Made by a program: the position numbers and the translations under genes
Shown here: in pieces, positions 56,606 to 64,000 of the stretch
How the letters are laid out: every line of letters starts with the position of its first letter
Numbering within the stretch: position 1 is the stretch's first letter
The notes under the pieces: generated by a model
The model's input: the letters and a program-made list of their open reading frames with translations, nothing else
Told to the model about the DNA's origin: nothing
Database searches by the model: none
Source: Pseudomonadota bacterium
GTDB lineage: Bacteria; Pseudomonadota; Alphaproteobacteria; Acetobacterales; Acetobacteraceae
Assembly (NCBI GenBank): GCA_021809435.1
Contig: JAKBAD010000003.1
Coordinates: forward strand, 124,001 to 188,000
Reading direction: 5' to 3'
Length of the DNA stretch: 64,000 nt

Positions 56606-56926
56606 GAAAACTCCGGGGCGCGCGCATGGGTCCGGCCCGGCCCAAAAGGCTCGAGAGGCGGGCGCTCAGCGCGCGAATATGAGAAAAAGAGTGAAAGCGA
56701 CCGAAACCGCGCCGGGCATCATCCGAAACCAACCAGGGAAAAGCCAACGGCAACGCGATCATGGGTCCTTGAACTTGCCGGCCCAGAGGCCAGCCGAAAA
56801 CGGTGGAGATGCCGGCCAGAAAGGCCGGCTGGAGCGGTCTTGTTTGTGAGGGTCAGGACTTTGCCAGCCGCCGGTCAGGGACAGCCCGCGCCAAGCGCCA
56901 TGAACCTGTAATCGTAGATGACCCAA
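56606..56926 (-). promoter_or_regulatory. Long rne leader region
   Basis: About 320 bases upstream of rne contain no gene I can support. On the minus strand it would form the rne 5' untranslated region. It holds a perfect hairpin, GCCGGCC with GGCCGGC around five bases, at 56811-56829, and a second GC-rich stem around 56775-56795. Long structured leaders let RNase E control its own mRNA in enterobacteria; whether this holds here is inference. Confidence 0.4.
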
Positions 56927-56950
56927 AACCCCCCATCCTGCAAGGGGGTT
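56927..56950 (-). terminator. Likely terminator of the glycosyltransferase gene
   Basis: On the minus strand AACCCCC pairs with GGGGGTT, followed by TTGGG. It lies 30 bases after the stop. The U-run is short. Confidence 0.55.
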
Positions 56951-56979
56951 GTTCGCCCAGCCCGTGGGGCGGGGCGCCG

Positions 56980-57816
56980 CTAAAAGAACAAAAACCCCTC
57001 AGATTGATAGGGCACGGCCAGCCCCCGCTCCTGAACGGCCAGGCGCATTTCGGTTATGAACTCCAGCCGTTGGGGATCGTTTCGCCAGGGCGGGCGGTAG
57101 GTATGGGCGCGTTCGGCGATGATCTGGCGCCAGATCGTCGCATTGGCCGCGACATCCGCGGCCGACCCCGAGGAGGTGCCCGCCAGCAGGCGGATCCCGC
57201 CGGAGATCACATAATAATAATGTGCCGGCTCCCGCGCGCCCTCGCGGATGATCCCGCCAAACCCGTTGCGCAAAAAGCGGTTCGTGAACTCGGTATGTTC
57301 ATGCCCATAGCGGCCAAAGCGCGTGTCCATATACCCGACCAGGCTCCACGGGTAGCGGCTGAAGGCGATACAAGACCCCAAAAGCCGCCCCACGGCCCCG
57401 GGTTTGGCGGCGGTGCAGGCGGCGGCCTCAACCCCCGGCACCAGCCCCGGCGCGATGAAATTCACATGCCCCCAGCGCAGGGCGCCCTCCACCCAGCGGG
57501 CCTGCCAGGCGGGCTCTTCGGGTAGCATGTCGTCATCGAGCAGGATGGCGACGTCGCAGCCTCTCAGGGCCATGAGATAGAAAATGCCGCGATTCTTGTT
57601 CCAGGCAATGCCCCGATTGACCCCCGCGATAACGGCCTCGCCCAAATCACGCAGGGTCTGGGGCGTGCCGTCGGTTGAGCCATCGTCACAAATGACCAGC
57701 TCATAGGCGCCGGAAGTGAACCGCCGTATATGCTCGATCTGCCGGCACACCTGCTCCCGGCGGTTATAGGTGGTGATGGCGATGCCAACCCGGAGGAGAT
57801 GGTCGGTGGCGGGCAT
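56980..57816 (-). CDS. Family 2 glycosyltransferase
   Basis: A 278-residue GT-A fold transferase. The ATG at 57816 starts just before the fold (LRVGIAITTYNRREQVCRQIEHI). Nucleotide-sugar binding residues appear in YELVICDDGSTDGTPQTL and the metal motif DDD in DVAILLDDDMLPEEPAW. A later FGRYGHEHTEFTNRFLRNGFGG resembles the acceptor-side GHED-type motif of such enzymes. No membrane segment is present. It stands alone, so the glycan made cannot be named. The region upstream of it is shared with glcB. Confidence 0.85.
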   Translation of the reverse strand: MPATDHLLRVGIAITTYNRREQVCRQIEHIRRFTSGAYELVICDDGSTDGTPQTLRDLGEAVIAGVNRGIAWNKNRGIFYLMALRGCDVAILLDDDMLPEEPAWQARWVEGALRWGHVNFIAPGLVPGVEAAACTAAKPGAVGRLLGSCIAFSRYPWSLVGYMDTRFGRYGHEHTEFTNRFLRNGFGGIIREGAREPAHYYYVISGGIRLLAGTSSGSAADVAANATIWRQIIAERAHTYRPPWRNDPQRLEFITEMRLAVQERGLAVPYQSEGFLFF

Positions 57817-57890
57817 GGGCGGGCCTTGTGATGTCGGCACCGTTTCTAAAGGCCCGTCAGGGGCGGAGCAAGTTGCCGCGCGCGGGGTTT

Positions 57891-57953
57891 TGTAAAACAG
57901 CGCCGCCAAACAATGTAAAAACTTTTACATATTTTCAAGCGCGGCTTGTAAAA
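57891..57953. promoter_or_regulatory. Cluster of TGTAAAA operator-like sites upstream of glcB
   Basis: TGTAAAA occurs at 57891, 57914 and 57947, and the middle copy forms a nearly perfect palindrome, ATGTAAAA-AC-TTTTACAT (57913-57930). This AT-rich cluster in a GC-rich intergenic region, about 100-160 bases before glcB and also upstream of the divergent glycosyltransferase gene, looks like a transcription-factor binding region. The regulator is unknown. Confidence 0.55.
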
Positions 57954-58052
57954 CCCTCTCCAAGCAGGGGCGCAGCTGTGCCATAGCCGCCCACATATTG
58001 CCGTCCCATGCTGCTCTGCGGCACAAAGGCGGCAAAACACAAGGAGATCAGA

Positions 58053-60209
58053 ATGAGCCTGTCCAGAATCGAGACCCATGGCCTCTCAGTCGCGGCCAGC
58101 CTGTATGAGTTCGTGAACGACAAGGCACTGCCGGGGACCGGCGTTGAGCCGGCCGCGTTCTGGGCCGGGTTTGCGGCGCTGGTGGCGAAATTCTCGGCCA
58201 CCAACGCGGCCCTGCTGGCGCGCCGCGACGAGATCCAGGCCAAGCTCGATTATTACATGGGCGTGCGCAAGGGCATGGAATTCGATGCCCCGGCCTACGA
58301 GGCGTATCTGCGCGAGATCGGCTATATCGTGCCCGAACCCGCGCCCTTCACCGTCGATACCGCCAATGTCGATGATGAAATCGCCCATATCGCCGGGCCG
58401 CAGCTGGTCGTGCCGGTCTCCAATGCCCGCTACGCGCTCAACGCGGCCAATGCCCGCTGGGGCAGCCTCTATGATGCGCTCTACGGCACCGACGCCCTGC
58501 CCGACGAAGGTGAAATCGCGCGCGGCAAGGGCTTCAACGCCAAGCGCGCCGATGCCGTTATCGCCCGCGGCCGCGCCTTCCTCGATGCCCATTTCCCGCT
58601 CAGCACCGGCTCGCACGCCGATGCGCTGAGCTATAAGGTGCATAACGGCCATCTGGCCGTGGTGCTGCATTCGGGCGAGGTGGGGTTGAAACAGGGCGCC
58701 CAGTTCGCGGGCTACACGGGCGAGGCCCAGGCCCCCAAGAGCGTGCTGCTCAAGAACCATAATCTGCATGCCGACATCATCCTCGACCCCACCCACCCGA
58801 TCGGCAAGGCCGACACGGCCGGCATCGCCGACATTATCCTCGAATCCGCCATCAGCACGATCATGGATTGCGAAGACTCGGTGGCCGCGGTGGATGCCGA
58901 GGACAAGGTGCAGGTGTATGGCAACTGGCTGGGCCTGATGCAGGGCACGCTGACCGCGCCGGTCGAGAAGAACGGCAAGGTGTTTGAGCGCGCGCTCAAC
59001 CCCGACCGCGTTTACACCGCGCCTGATGGGTCCACGCTCACGCTTCATGGCCGCTCGCTGCTGCTGGTGCGCAATGTCGGCCACCACATGCTCACCGACA
59101 TCATCACCCTGAACGGCCAAGAGGTGCCCGAGACGGTGGTGGATGCCGCGATCACCTCATTGATCGCCATGCACGACCTCAAGGCGCGGCGCAATTCGCG
59201 CGCCGGCTCGGTCTATATCGTCAAGCCCAAGCTGCATGGGCCCGAGGAAGTGGCCAATGCGGTGGCGCTGTTCGGCGCGGTCGAGGCGCTGCTCGGCCTG
59301 CCGGCCAACACGCTCAAAATGGGCATCATGGATGAGGAGCGCCGCACCTCGGTCAACCTCAAAGCCTGCATCGCGGCGGCCAAATCGCGCGTGGTGTTCA
59401 TCAATACCGGCTTCCTCGACCGCACGGGCGATGAGATCCACACCTCCTTCGTGGCCGGGCCGTTCATCCGCAAGAACGACATCAAGACCCAGCCCTGGAT
59501 CAAATCCTACGAAGACCGCAATGTCGATTTCGGCCTGGAATGCGGGCTTCAGGGCCGCGCCCAGATCGGCAAGGGCATGTGGGCCGCGCCCGACCTGATG
59601 GCCGCCATGCTCGAGCAGAAGGTGGGCCACCCCAAGGCCGGCGCCAACACCGCCTGGGTGCCCTCGCCCACCGCCGCCACGCTGCACGCCCTGCATTACC
59701 ATATGGTCGATGTCTTCGCCCGCCAGGAGGAGCTGAAGCATCGCGCCCCGGCCAAATTGTCCGACCTGCTGACCATTCCACTCAGCCAGGGCGTCAACTG
59801 GGCGCCAGAGGAAATCCAGCAGGAGCTCGACAATAACGCCCAAGGGCTGCTGGGCTATGTGGTGCGCTGGGTGGACCAGGGCGTGGGCTGCTCGAAAGTC
59901 CCCGACATTCACGATGTCGGGCTGATGGAAGACCGCGCGACGCTGCGTATTTCCTCCCAGCACATCGCCAACTGGCTGTTCCACGGGGTGGTGACCAAGG
60001 AACAGGTCGAGGAAACGCTGGCCCGCATGGCGCTGGTGGTGGACCGCCAGAATGAGGGCGATCCGGCCTACCGTAAACTCTCCGAGAACCCGAACGGCCC
60101 GGCCTTCCAGGCCGCGCGCGATCTGGTGTTCGAGGGCCGCACCCAGCCCAACGGCTATACCGAGTTCATCCTCACCCGCCGCCGCCGCGAGGCCAAGGCT
60201 CAAGGCTGA
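58053..60209 (+). CDS. glcB: Malate synthase G
   Basis: Condenses glyoxylate and acetyl-CoA to malate in the glyoxylate and glycolate pathways. I start at the ATG preceded by AAGGAG, giving 718 residues, the size of the monomeric G form. Motifs include [104 protein letters not shown] and the C-terminal [28 protein letters not shown]. Isocitrate lyase and glycolate oxidase genes are not adjacent. Expression is probably controlled by the TGTAAAA cluster upstream. Confidence 0.96.
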   Translation: MSLSRIETHGLSVAASLYEFVNDKALPGTGVEPAAFWAGFAALVAKFSATNAALLARRDEIQAKLDYYMGVRKGMEFDAPAYEAYLREIGYIVPEPAPFTVDTANVDDEIAHIAGPQLVVPVSNARYALNAANARWGSLYDALYGTDALPDEGEIARGKGFNAKRADAVIARGRAFLDAHFPLSTGSHADALSYKVHNGHLAVVLHSGEVGLKQGAQFAGYTGEAQAPKSVLLKNHNLHADIILDPTHPIGKADTAGIADIILESAISTIMDCEDSVAAVDAEDKVQVYGNWLGLMQGTLTAPVEKNGKVFERALNPDRVYTAPDGSTLTLHGRSLLLVRNVGHHMLTDIITLNGQEVPETVVDAAITSLIAMHDLKARRNSRAGSVYIVKPKLHGPEEVANAVALFGAVEALLGLPANTLKMGIMDEERRTSVNLKACIAAAKSRVVFINTGFLDRTGDEIHTSFVAGPFIRKNDIKTQPWIKSYEDRNVDFGLECGLQGRAQIGKGMWAAPDLMAAMLEQKVGHPKAGANTAWVPSPTAATLHALHYHMVDVFARQEELKHRAPAKLSDLLTIPLSQGVNWAPEEIQQELDNNAQGLLGYVVRWVDQGVGCSKVPDIHDVGLMEDRATLRISSQHIANWLFHGVVTKEQVEETLARMALVVDRQNEGDPAYRKLSENPNGPAFQAARDLVFEGRTQPNGYTEFILTRRRREAKAQG

Positions 60210-60215
60210 ACCCGC

Positions 60216-60245
60216 AAAAGGCGCCCCGCAATGGGCGCCTTTTTT
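60216..60245. terminator. Terminator after glcB
   Basis: AAAAGGCGCCC pairs with GGGCGCCTTTTTT around a six-base loop, between convergent glcB and the MFS gene. Confidence 0.92.
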
Positions 60246-61623
60246 ATGTCCGGTGGCCGCTCACATGGGCTCCGGCAGTGGGCGGCAGCCGCAGGCTGCC
60301 CAGTGTGCCCACCAGCGCCAGACCGCCGGTCAACACCAGCGCGATGCGGAAATCTCCGGCGCTTGGGCTGGCCTCGCCGCCCAGCGCGCGCACCATGTTC
60401 AGGCACAGCGCGCCAAAGGCCGGGCCAAACCCCAGCCCCATCTGCGCCGCCAGCGCGCCCAGCGCGTTGGCGGCGGGAATTTCCTCCTGCGGCACATCGG
60501 CGAATTGCAGCGTGTTGAGGCAGGTGAACTGCATCGAGCGCGTGAGCCCGCCCAGAAACAGCAATGGCACCATCACGGCCAGTGGCGTGGCGGGGGTGAA
60601 CACCGCGCACCCCGCCAGCGAGGCCGAGGCAAGGACGCCATTGACCAGCATCAGGTTACGGAAGCCGAAGGTGCGCAGCAGCCGGGTGGTGGCGGTTTTC
60701 ATGAGCAGATTGCCGGCGAACAAGGCCAGCAGCAGCAGGCCCGACTGATCGGGCCGGTAGCCGAGCCCGAGCTGGAAGAACAAGGGCAGCAAAAACGGCG
60801 CGCTGTTGATGGAGATGCGCATCCAGCTGCCATCGAGGGTGGAGACGCTGAAACACACATGGCGCAGGGCCGAGATATCGAGCAGCGGTTCGCGCGCGCG
60901 GCGGCTATGGCCGAGCAGCGCCCAGCCAAACAGCAATGTGCCCCCCAGCGCCGCCGCCGTGCCGGGCCAGGAGGTGCCGATCAGATCCGAGCCGCCAACC
61001 AGACATAACAGTGTAAGCGCCAGCAGTGCCAGGCCCGGCGCATCGAACCGTCGCGCGGCGGCCGGGCTGTGGGCGGGCATCAGCTTAAGCGCCAGCCCAA
61101 ACCCCGCCAGCCCGAGCGGGATGTTGATGTAGAAAATCCACCGCCAATCGGCATGGGTGACGATAAATCCCCCCAGCGCCGGGCCAATGACCGGCGCCAC
61201 CAGCCCCGGCCACACAATGGTGCCAATGGCCTGCACCAGCCTGTCCTTGGGCGTGGCGCGCAGCACCGCCTGGCGCCCGAGCGAGACCATGGCCCCGCCG
61301 CCCACCCCTTGCAGAATGCGCGCCAGCACGAAGCCGGTGAGCCCATCGCACAGCGAGCAGAGCAGCGAGGCCAGCGTGAACAGCGCGATGCCCGCGGCAT
61401 AAACGCGCCGCAGCCCGTGGCGCTCGGCCGCCCAGCTGGCGGCGGGCAGCGCAATGGCGGCGGCCAGCAAATAGGCGGTGACCGCCAAATTCATGGCCAC
61501 GGGCGTGGCGCCAAACACCTGCCCCATGCGCGGCAGCGCGGTGACGATGATCGTGCCGTCGAGAAACTCCATGAACCCGGCGGCGGCGGCCAGGAAGATG
61601 ATCATCCGCAAAGTCCTGTCCAC
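60244..61623 (-). CDS. MFS drug-efflux family transporter (DHA2-like)
   Basis: A 459-residue transporter with about 12-14 membrane segments. It has the DHA2 motif C region, FMEFLDGTIIVTALPRMGQVFG, the loop PAASWAAERHGLRRVYAAGIALFTLASLLCSLC, and VWPGLVAPVIGPALGGFIVTHADWRWIFYINIPLGLAGF (EmrB/QacA-type motif). No membrane-fusion partner (emrA-like) is adjacent. Substrate unknown; it stands alone. Confidence 0.88.
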   Translation of the reverse strand: MDRTLRMIIFLAAAAGFMEFLDGTIIVTALPRMGQVFGATPVAMNLAVTAYLLAAAIALPAASWAAERHGLRRVYAAGIALFTLASLLCSLCDGLTGFVLARILQGVGGGAMVSLGRQAVLRATPKDRLVQAIGTIVWPGLVAPVIGPALGGFIVTHADWRWIFYINIPLGLAGFGLALKLMPAHSPAAARRFDAPGLALLALTLLCLVGGSDLIGTSWPGTAAALGGTLLFGWALLGHSRRAREPLLDISALRHVCFSVSTLDGSWMRISINSAPFLLPLFFQLGLGYRPDQSGLLLLALFAGNLLMKTATTRLLRTFGFRNLMLVNGVLASASLAGCAVFTPATPLAVMVPLLFLGGLTRSMQFTCLNTLQFADVPQEEIPAANALGALAAQMGLGFGPAFGALCLNMVRALGGEASPSAGDFRIALVLTGGLALVGTLGSLRLPPTAGAHVSGHRT

Positions 61624-61779
61624 GCTGCCCGACTCCCTGGGGTGGTGGTCTGATATAGCGGGGGGTGGCGAGGCAAAGGAAGCGGCGGGGCGCGCCGCTT
61701 CGCGTTGGGCGGCTTAATTAAGTTCTAACCGCGGCGCGTTAACGAGATGGGGCAGCAAAACAATATCGGAGATACGCAC

Positions 61780-61989
61780 TTGTCCGTTCCCGCCAAGACC
61801 GATCCGCGCTGGCAGCGCGCCTTGACCGGTGCCGAGCCCAAAGTCTCATCGCTGGCCACGCGCCTGCTCATCACCCGCTTGCGCGACGATGTACGCCGCG
61901 ACCCCAAGAGCCTGGGGCCGAGCGTCGTCCAGCTTTATGATTTTTTCGTCGCCAACAGCTTCGCATCGCGCGATCTCGCGGCCCTCTGA
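61780..61989 (+). CDS. Small hypothetical protein, first gene of a two-gene cassette
   Basis: A 69-residue protein starting at TTG with GGAGA seven bases upstream; an in-frame ATG at 61747 would add 11 residues but has no good binding site. The sequence (VPAKTDPRWQRALTGAEPKVSSLATRLLITRLRDDVRRDPKSLGPSVVQLYDFFVANSFASRD) is helical and charged, without signal or membrane segment. I do not recognise a family. The next gene starts 14 bases later with a good ribosome binding site, so the two are very likely co-expressed. Confidence 0.65.
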   Translation: MSVPAKTDPRWQRALTGAEPKVSSLATRLLITRLRDDVRRDPKSLGPSVVQLYDFFVANSFASRDLAAL

Positions 61990-62003
61990 CCCGGAGACCT
62001 TAC

Positions 62004-63005
62004 ATGAAAAACGAATTCCTCACGGTTAATCAGGCGGCCGCGCTCATCCATGAAGGTAAGGTGATGCTGGTGGCCGGAGCCGCCGGCCTGCTCGCCGGCC
62101 TGCCGCGCGGGCGCTGGATCGGCGGCTCCACCCCCTATTTCATGACCAGCACGGGCGGCGTGAAGGACCGCGCCCATCTGTTCTGCACCATCATCGATGA
62201 GGCGGCGGATGCCCGCATCGAAACCATCGGCCCCGATGAGCTACCCCGCCTGACCGAAAACCGCTTCGAGAACGGGTTTTCCTATGTGCTGGTGCCGGCC
62301 TTCTCGGCGGTGCATCAGCGTTTCGCCCTTGAAGCCCCGGCGCTCGACGGGCTTTATAACCAGCCTGTGCTCGGCTGGGTCACCGGCGTTGATCTCGATG
62401 AGCTGGGCAAAACCGCCCCCGTGGCCGTAGATGGCCGCACCGGCGACGCCCATACCGACCGGCTGGTGGTGATGCGCGTGGCCCTGCCCGCCACGCAACA
62501 GGCCGAGCTCGACATCATCAACCTGTTCACCCAGGGCGAGGGGGATGAAATCACCTTCCCCGCCACCGGCTTCTCGGCGGCTGAATGCCTCGTCAACGGC
62601 GCGCCCCGCAATTTCGCCGCCTACCTGCGCGAGGTGCAGGCCAACCAGGCCCTGCCGCTGGTCGCCAATTACGCTGGGGCGATGATCAACGTCTCCTTCC
62701 AGGCGGTGCATGACGAGCGGGTGGAATTTTACGCCCCCGTGGTGGCCGGGCGGCACTATCGGCTGGCCGCGCCGGTGGGCGATTACGCGGCGGCCTATGG
62801 CAGCCATTGCGGCGCGCAGGCGGGTGGCGCGGCGCTCTCGTTCAACTGCATCCTCAATTATCTCTACGCCGCTCTGGAAGGTAAAATGACCGCCGGCTTC
62901 GTCGGGCCGGTCACGTTTGGCGAAATCGCTTATATTCTGCTCAACCAGACCCTCGTGCGTCTCGATCTGGTCAGCGTGTCCGCCCTCGCCGAGGCCGGGG
63001 TGTAA
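62004..63005 (+). CDS. Conserved hypothetical protein (possibly DUF6976), partner of the small upstream gene
   Basis: A 333-residue soluble protein. The ATG follows GGAGA. It begins MKNEFLTVNQAAALIHEGKVMLVAGAAGLLAGLPRGRWIGGSTPYFMTSTGGVKD, and later contains INLFTQGEGDEITFPATGFSAAECLVNGAPRNFAAYL, VNYAGAMINVSFQ-like (VANYAGAMINVSFQAVHDERVEFYAPVV), and YGSHCGAQAGGAALSFNCILNYLYAALEGK. The GGSTPYF segment and alternating strand pattern recall FIST-type sensory proteins, and from memory it fits a family named DUF6976. Neither link is certain. Three cysteines occur (FCTII, HCGAQ, NCILN) plus one in AECLV. Function unknown. Confidence 0.75.
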   Translation: MKNEFLTVNQAAALIHEGKVMLVAGAAGLLAGLPRGRWIGGSTPYFMTSTGGVKDRAHLFCTIIDEAADARIETIGPDELPRLTENRFENGFSYVLVPAFSAVHQRFALEAPALDGLYNQPVLGWVTGVDLDELGKTAPVAVDGRTGDAHTDRLVVMRVALPATQQAELDIINLFTQGEGDEITFPATGFSAAECLVNGAPRNFAAYLREVQANQALPLVANYAGAMINVSFQAVHDERVEFYAPVVAGRHYRLAAPVGDYAAAYGSHCGAQAGGAALSFNCILNYLYAALEGKMTAGFVGPVTFGEIAYILLNQTLVRLDLVSVSALAEAGV

Positions 63006-63013
63006 CACGCCCC

Positions 63014-63439
63014 TTATTCCGGGCGCGGGGTGTCGTCATCCTGCGCCTGGTTTTCCAGCACCTCGCCCACCTTGCTATGCAGCTCCAGGTGCAGCTGGTG
63101 AATCTCATTCATCAGCTGGCGCATCGAGTTCACCGTCTCCATCACCGCGTCATGCTGTTCCTTGGCCAGCTGGTCGGAAGACCGGGCGGCCAGAATCGTC
63201 CCCACCCCGATGAGCGGCAGCGCCACCAGCTGCAACACGCCCGAGCTGGCATATTGCACAAACGGCATGGTCGCCGGCCATTTCAGCGGCAACAGCGAAA
63301 ACACCAGACACAGCCAGAAAAACCCCATGCTGGCGAACACCACATTGGCCCGCATGGCGATAAGATCGTTGATCCGGCGCAGTTTTTCGTAAATCCGGCT
63401 GAAATTCATCCGCAGCTCCCGCTCATGGTCTGAGGTCAC
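63014..63439 (-). CDS. Small membrane protein with C-terminal coiled coil
   Basis: A 141-residue protein with a basic N-terminal helix (RMNFSRIYEKLRRINDLIAMRANV), two membrane segments (about 30-52 and 62-84), and a C-terminal amphipathic coiled coil (DQLAKEQHDAVMETVNSMRQLMNEIHQLHLELHSKVGEVLEN). The plan recalls DUF1003 or low-affinity iron permease-like small membrane proteins but I cannot place it. An internal start at Met11 is possible. It converges with the unknown cassette and lies downstream of another small membrane-protein gene. Confidence 0.65.
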   Translation of the reverse strand: MTSDHERELRMNFSRIYEKLRRINDLIAMRANVVFASMGFFWLCLVFSLLPLKWPATMPFVQYASSGVLQLVALPLIGVGTILAARSSDQLAKEQHDAVMETVNSMRQLMNEIHQLHLELHSKVGEVLENQAQDDDTPRPE

Positions 63440-63479
63440 TCCACTCAGTGCGCCATCAAACCATGTCGGCGGATTATTG

Positions 63480-63995
63480 TCAGCGTGTCATGACCGGCAC
63501 CAGGCGCAAAATTCCGCTCACGCGTTGCTCGGGCGGGGGCGGCACGCGGCAACACACCAGCCAGTAGGGCAGAATCAGCAACAGGGTCCAGGCAAAGCTG
63601 CTCCACAGCTCGGCGCCGGTCTCCACCGGCAATTGCGAGGGAAACAGCGCCAGATCGAGCAGCCAGAGCGTGCGCCACACCAGCCCGGTGAGCCGCACGG
63701 CGGGCGCCAGCACGGGACGCTTGGGGGCGTGGCGCTCATGGGCGCGTATTTGCTGCACGGCAACCGCGGCCATGGCCAGCAGGCAGAACAAATCCTCGAG
63801 GAAATCCAGTGACAAAGGGGCATCGAACCGGTGCAGCCAGATCAGCCCGCCGCCAAACCCCAAAACCACCGAGGCGCGCGCCAGCGTGTAGAGCTTGAGG
63901 CCCAACACCCATTCCGCCCGGTTCACCCAGGGCTGCAAGAGATGGTCGATGATAAAATCATCCACCCGCCGCGCCATGTTCATCACGCCGCTCAC
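63480..63995 (-). CDS. Hypothetical membrane protein at window edge
   Basis: A 171-residue protein beginning (M)SGVMNMARRVDDFIIDHLLQPWVNRAEWVLGLKLYTLARASVV, with three or four hydrophobic segments (about 38-55, 66-83, 105-120, 132-150). I do not recognise it. The first usable ATG is five bases from the window end, so the start could lie beyond the window; an internal ATG at 63977 is another option. It is followed 40 bases later by a second small membrane-protein gene on the same strand. Confidence 0.55.
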   Translation of the reverse strand: MSGVMNMARRVDDFIIDHLLQPWVNRAEWVLGLKLYTLARASVVLGFGGGLIWLHRFDAPLSLDFLEDLFCLLAMAAVAVQQIRAHERHAPKRPVLAPAVRLTGLVWRTLWLLDLALFPSQLPVETGAELWSSFAWTLLLILPYWLVCCRVPPPPEQRVSGILRLVPVMTR

Positions 63996-64000
63996 CCGGC

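Overview
The window is a chromosomal segment of an alphaproteobacterium with mostly high GC. The dusB-ntrB-ntrC-ntrY-ntrX order, a circularly permuted two-piece tmRNA gene, the aminotransferase-hom-glpX operon and the PHA synthase fit Rhodospirillales, most likely Acetobacteraceae. That placement is my inference from gene content; no rRNA lies in the window. Nearly every gene is intact and housekeeping in character. I see no insertion sequence, prophage or CRISPR array.

Layout: (1) 1-10.55 kb is a one-directional flagellar block: flgE (5' end outside the window), flgF, flgG, flgH, flgI, flgJ, flgK, fliL, fliP, fliQ, fliR, flhB. (2) 10.6-14.5 kb holds gyrB and an orphan cpaE-like ATPase gene on the minus strand. 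(3) 14.6-15.9 kb is truB-rpsO, ending in a strong terminator. (4) 16-17.1 kb is a small AT-rich accessory patch with one unrecognised gene and an 82-bp inverted-repeat element. (5) 17.1-21.3 kb is a minus-strand operon of lipoprotein, aminotransferase, hom and glpX, divergent from phaC. (6) 23.3-31.4 kb has membrane and cell-surface genes, a COG0523 GTPase, a mutY-dipeptidase-aldolase operon, a DUF721/DciA-like gene and a DsbA-like thioredoxin. (7) 31.4-42.5 kb has smc, a DUF1127 gene, aminopeptidase P, thpR, a DUF883-like/holin-like pair, an OmpR-type two-component pair and an amino acid permease. (8) 42.7-50.0 kb is the nitrogen-regulation cluster read dusB-ntrB-ntrC-ntrY-ntrX. (9) 50.1-53.5 kb has ispF, a candidate small RNA, ssrA, thyX, an ACT-domain gene and a Bax-inhibitor-1 gene. 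(10) 53.7-64 kb has rne, a glycosyltransferase, glcB, an MFS exporter, an uncharacterised two-gene cassette and two small membrane proteins.

Points that an ORF-based reading would miss are the permuted ssrA gene at about 50.9-51.16 kb (tag ANDNNVAFAVAA), a likely anti-Shine-Dalgarno-type small RNA just beside it, and a cluster of TGTAAAA operator-like sites upstream of glcB. Other unusual points are a bifunctional FlgJ, an ispF not fused to ispD, flagellar genes of markedly lower GC than the rest, and a two-gene cassette of unknown function at 61.8-63.0 kb.
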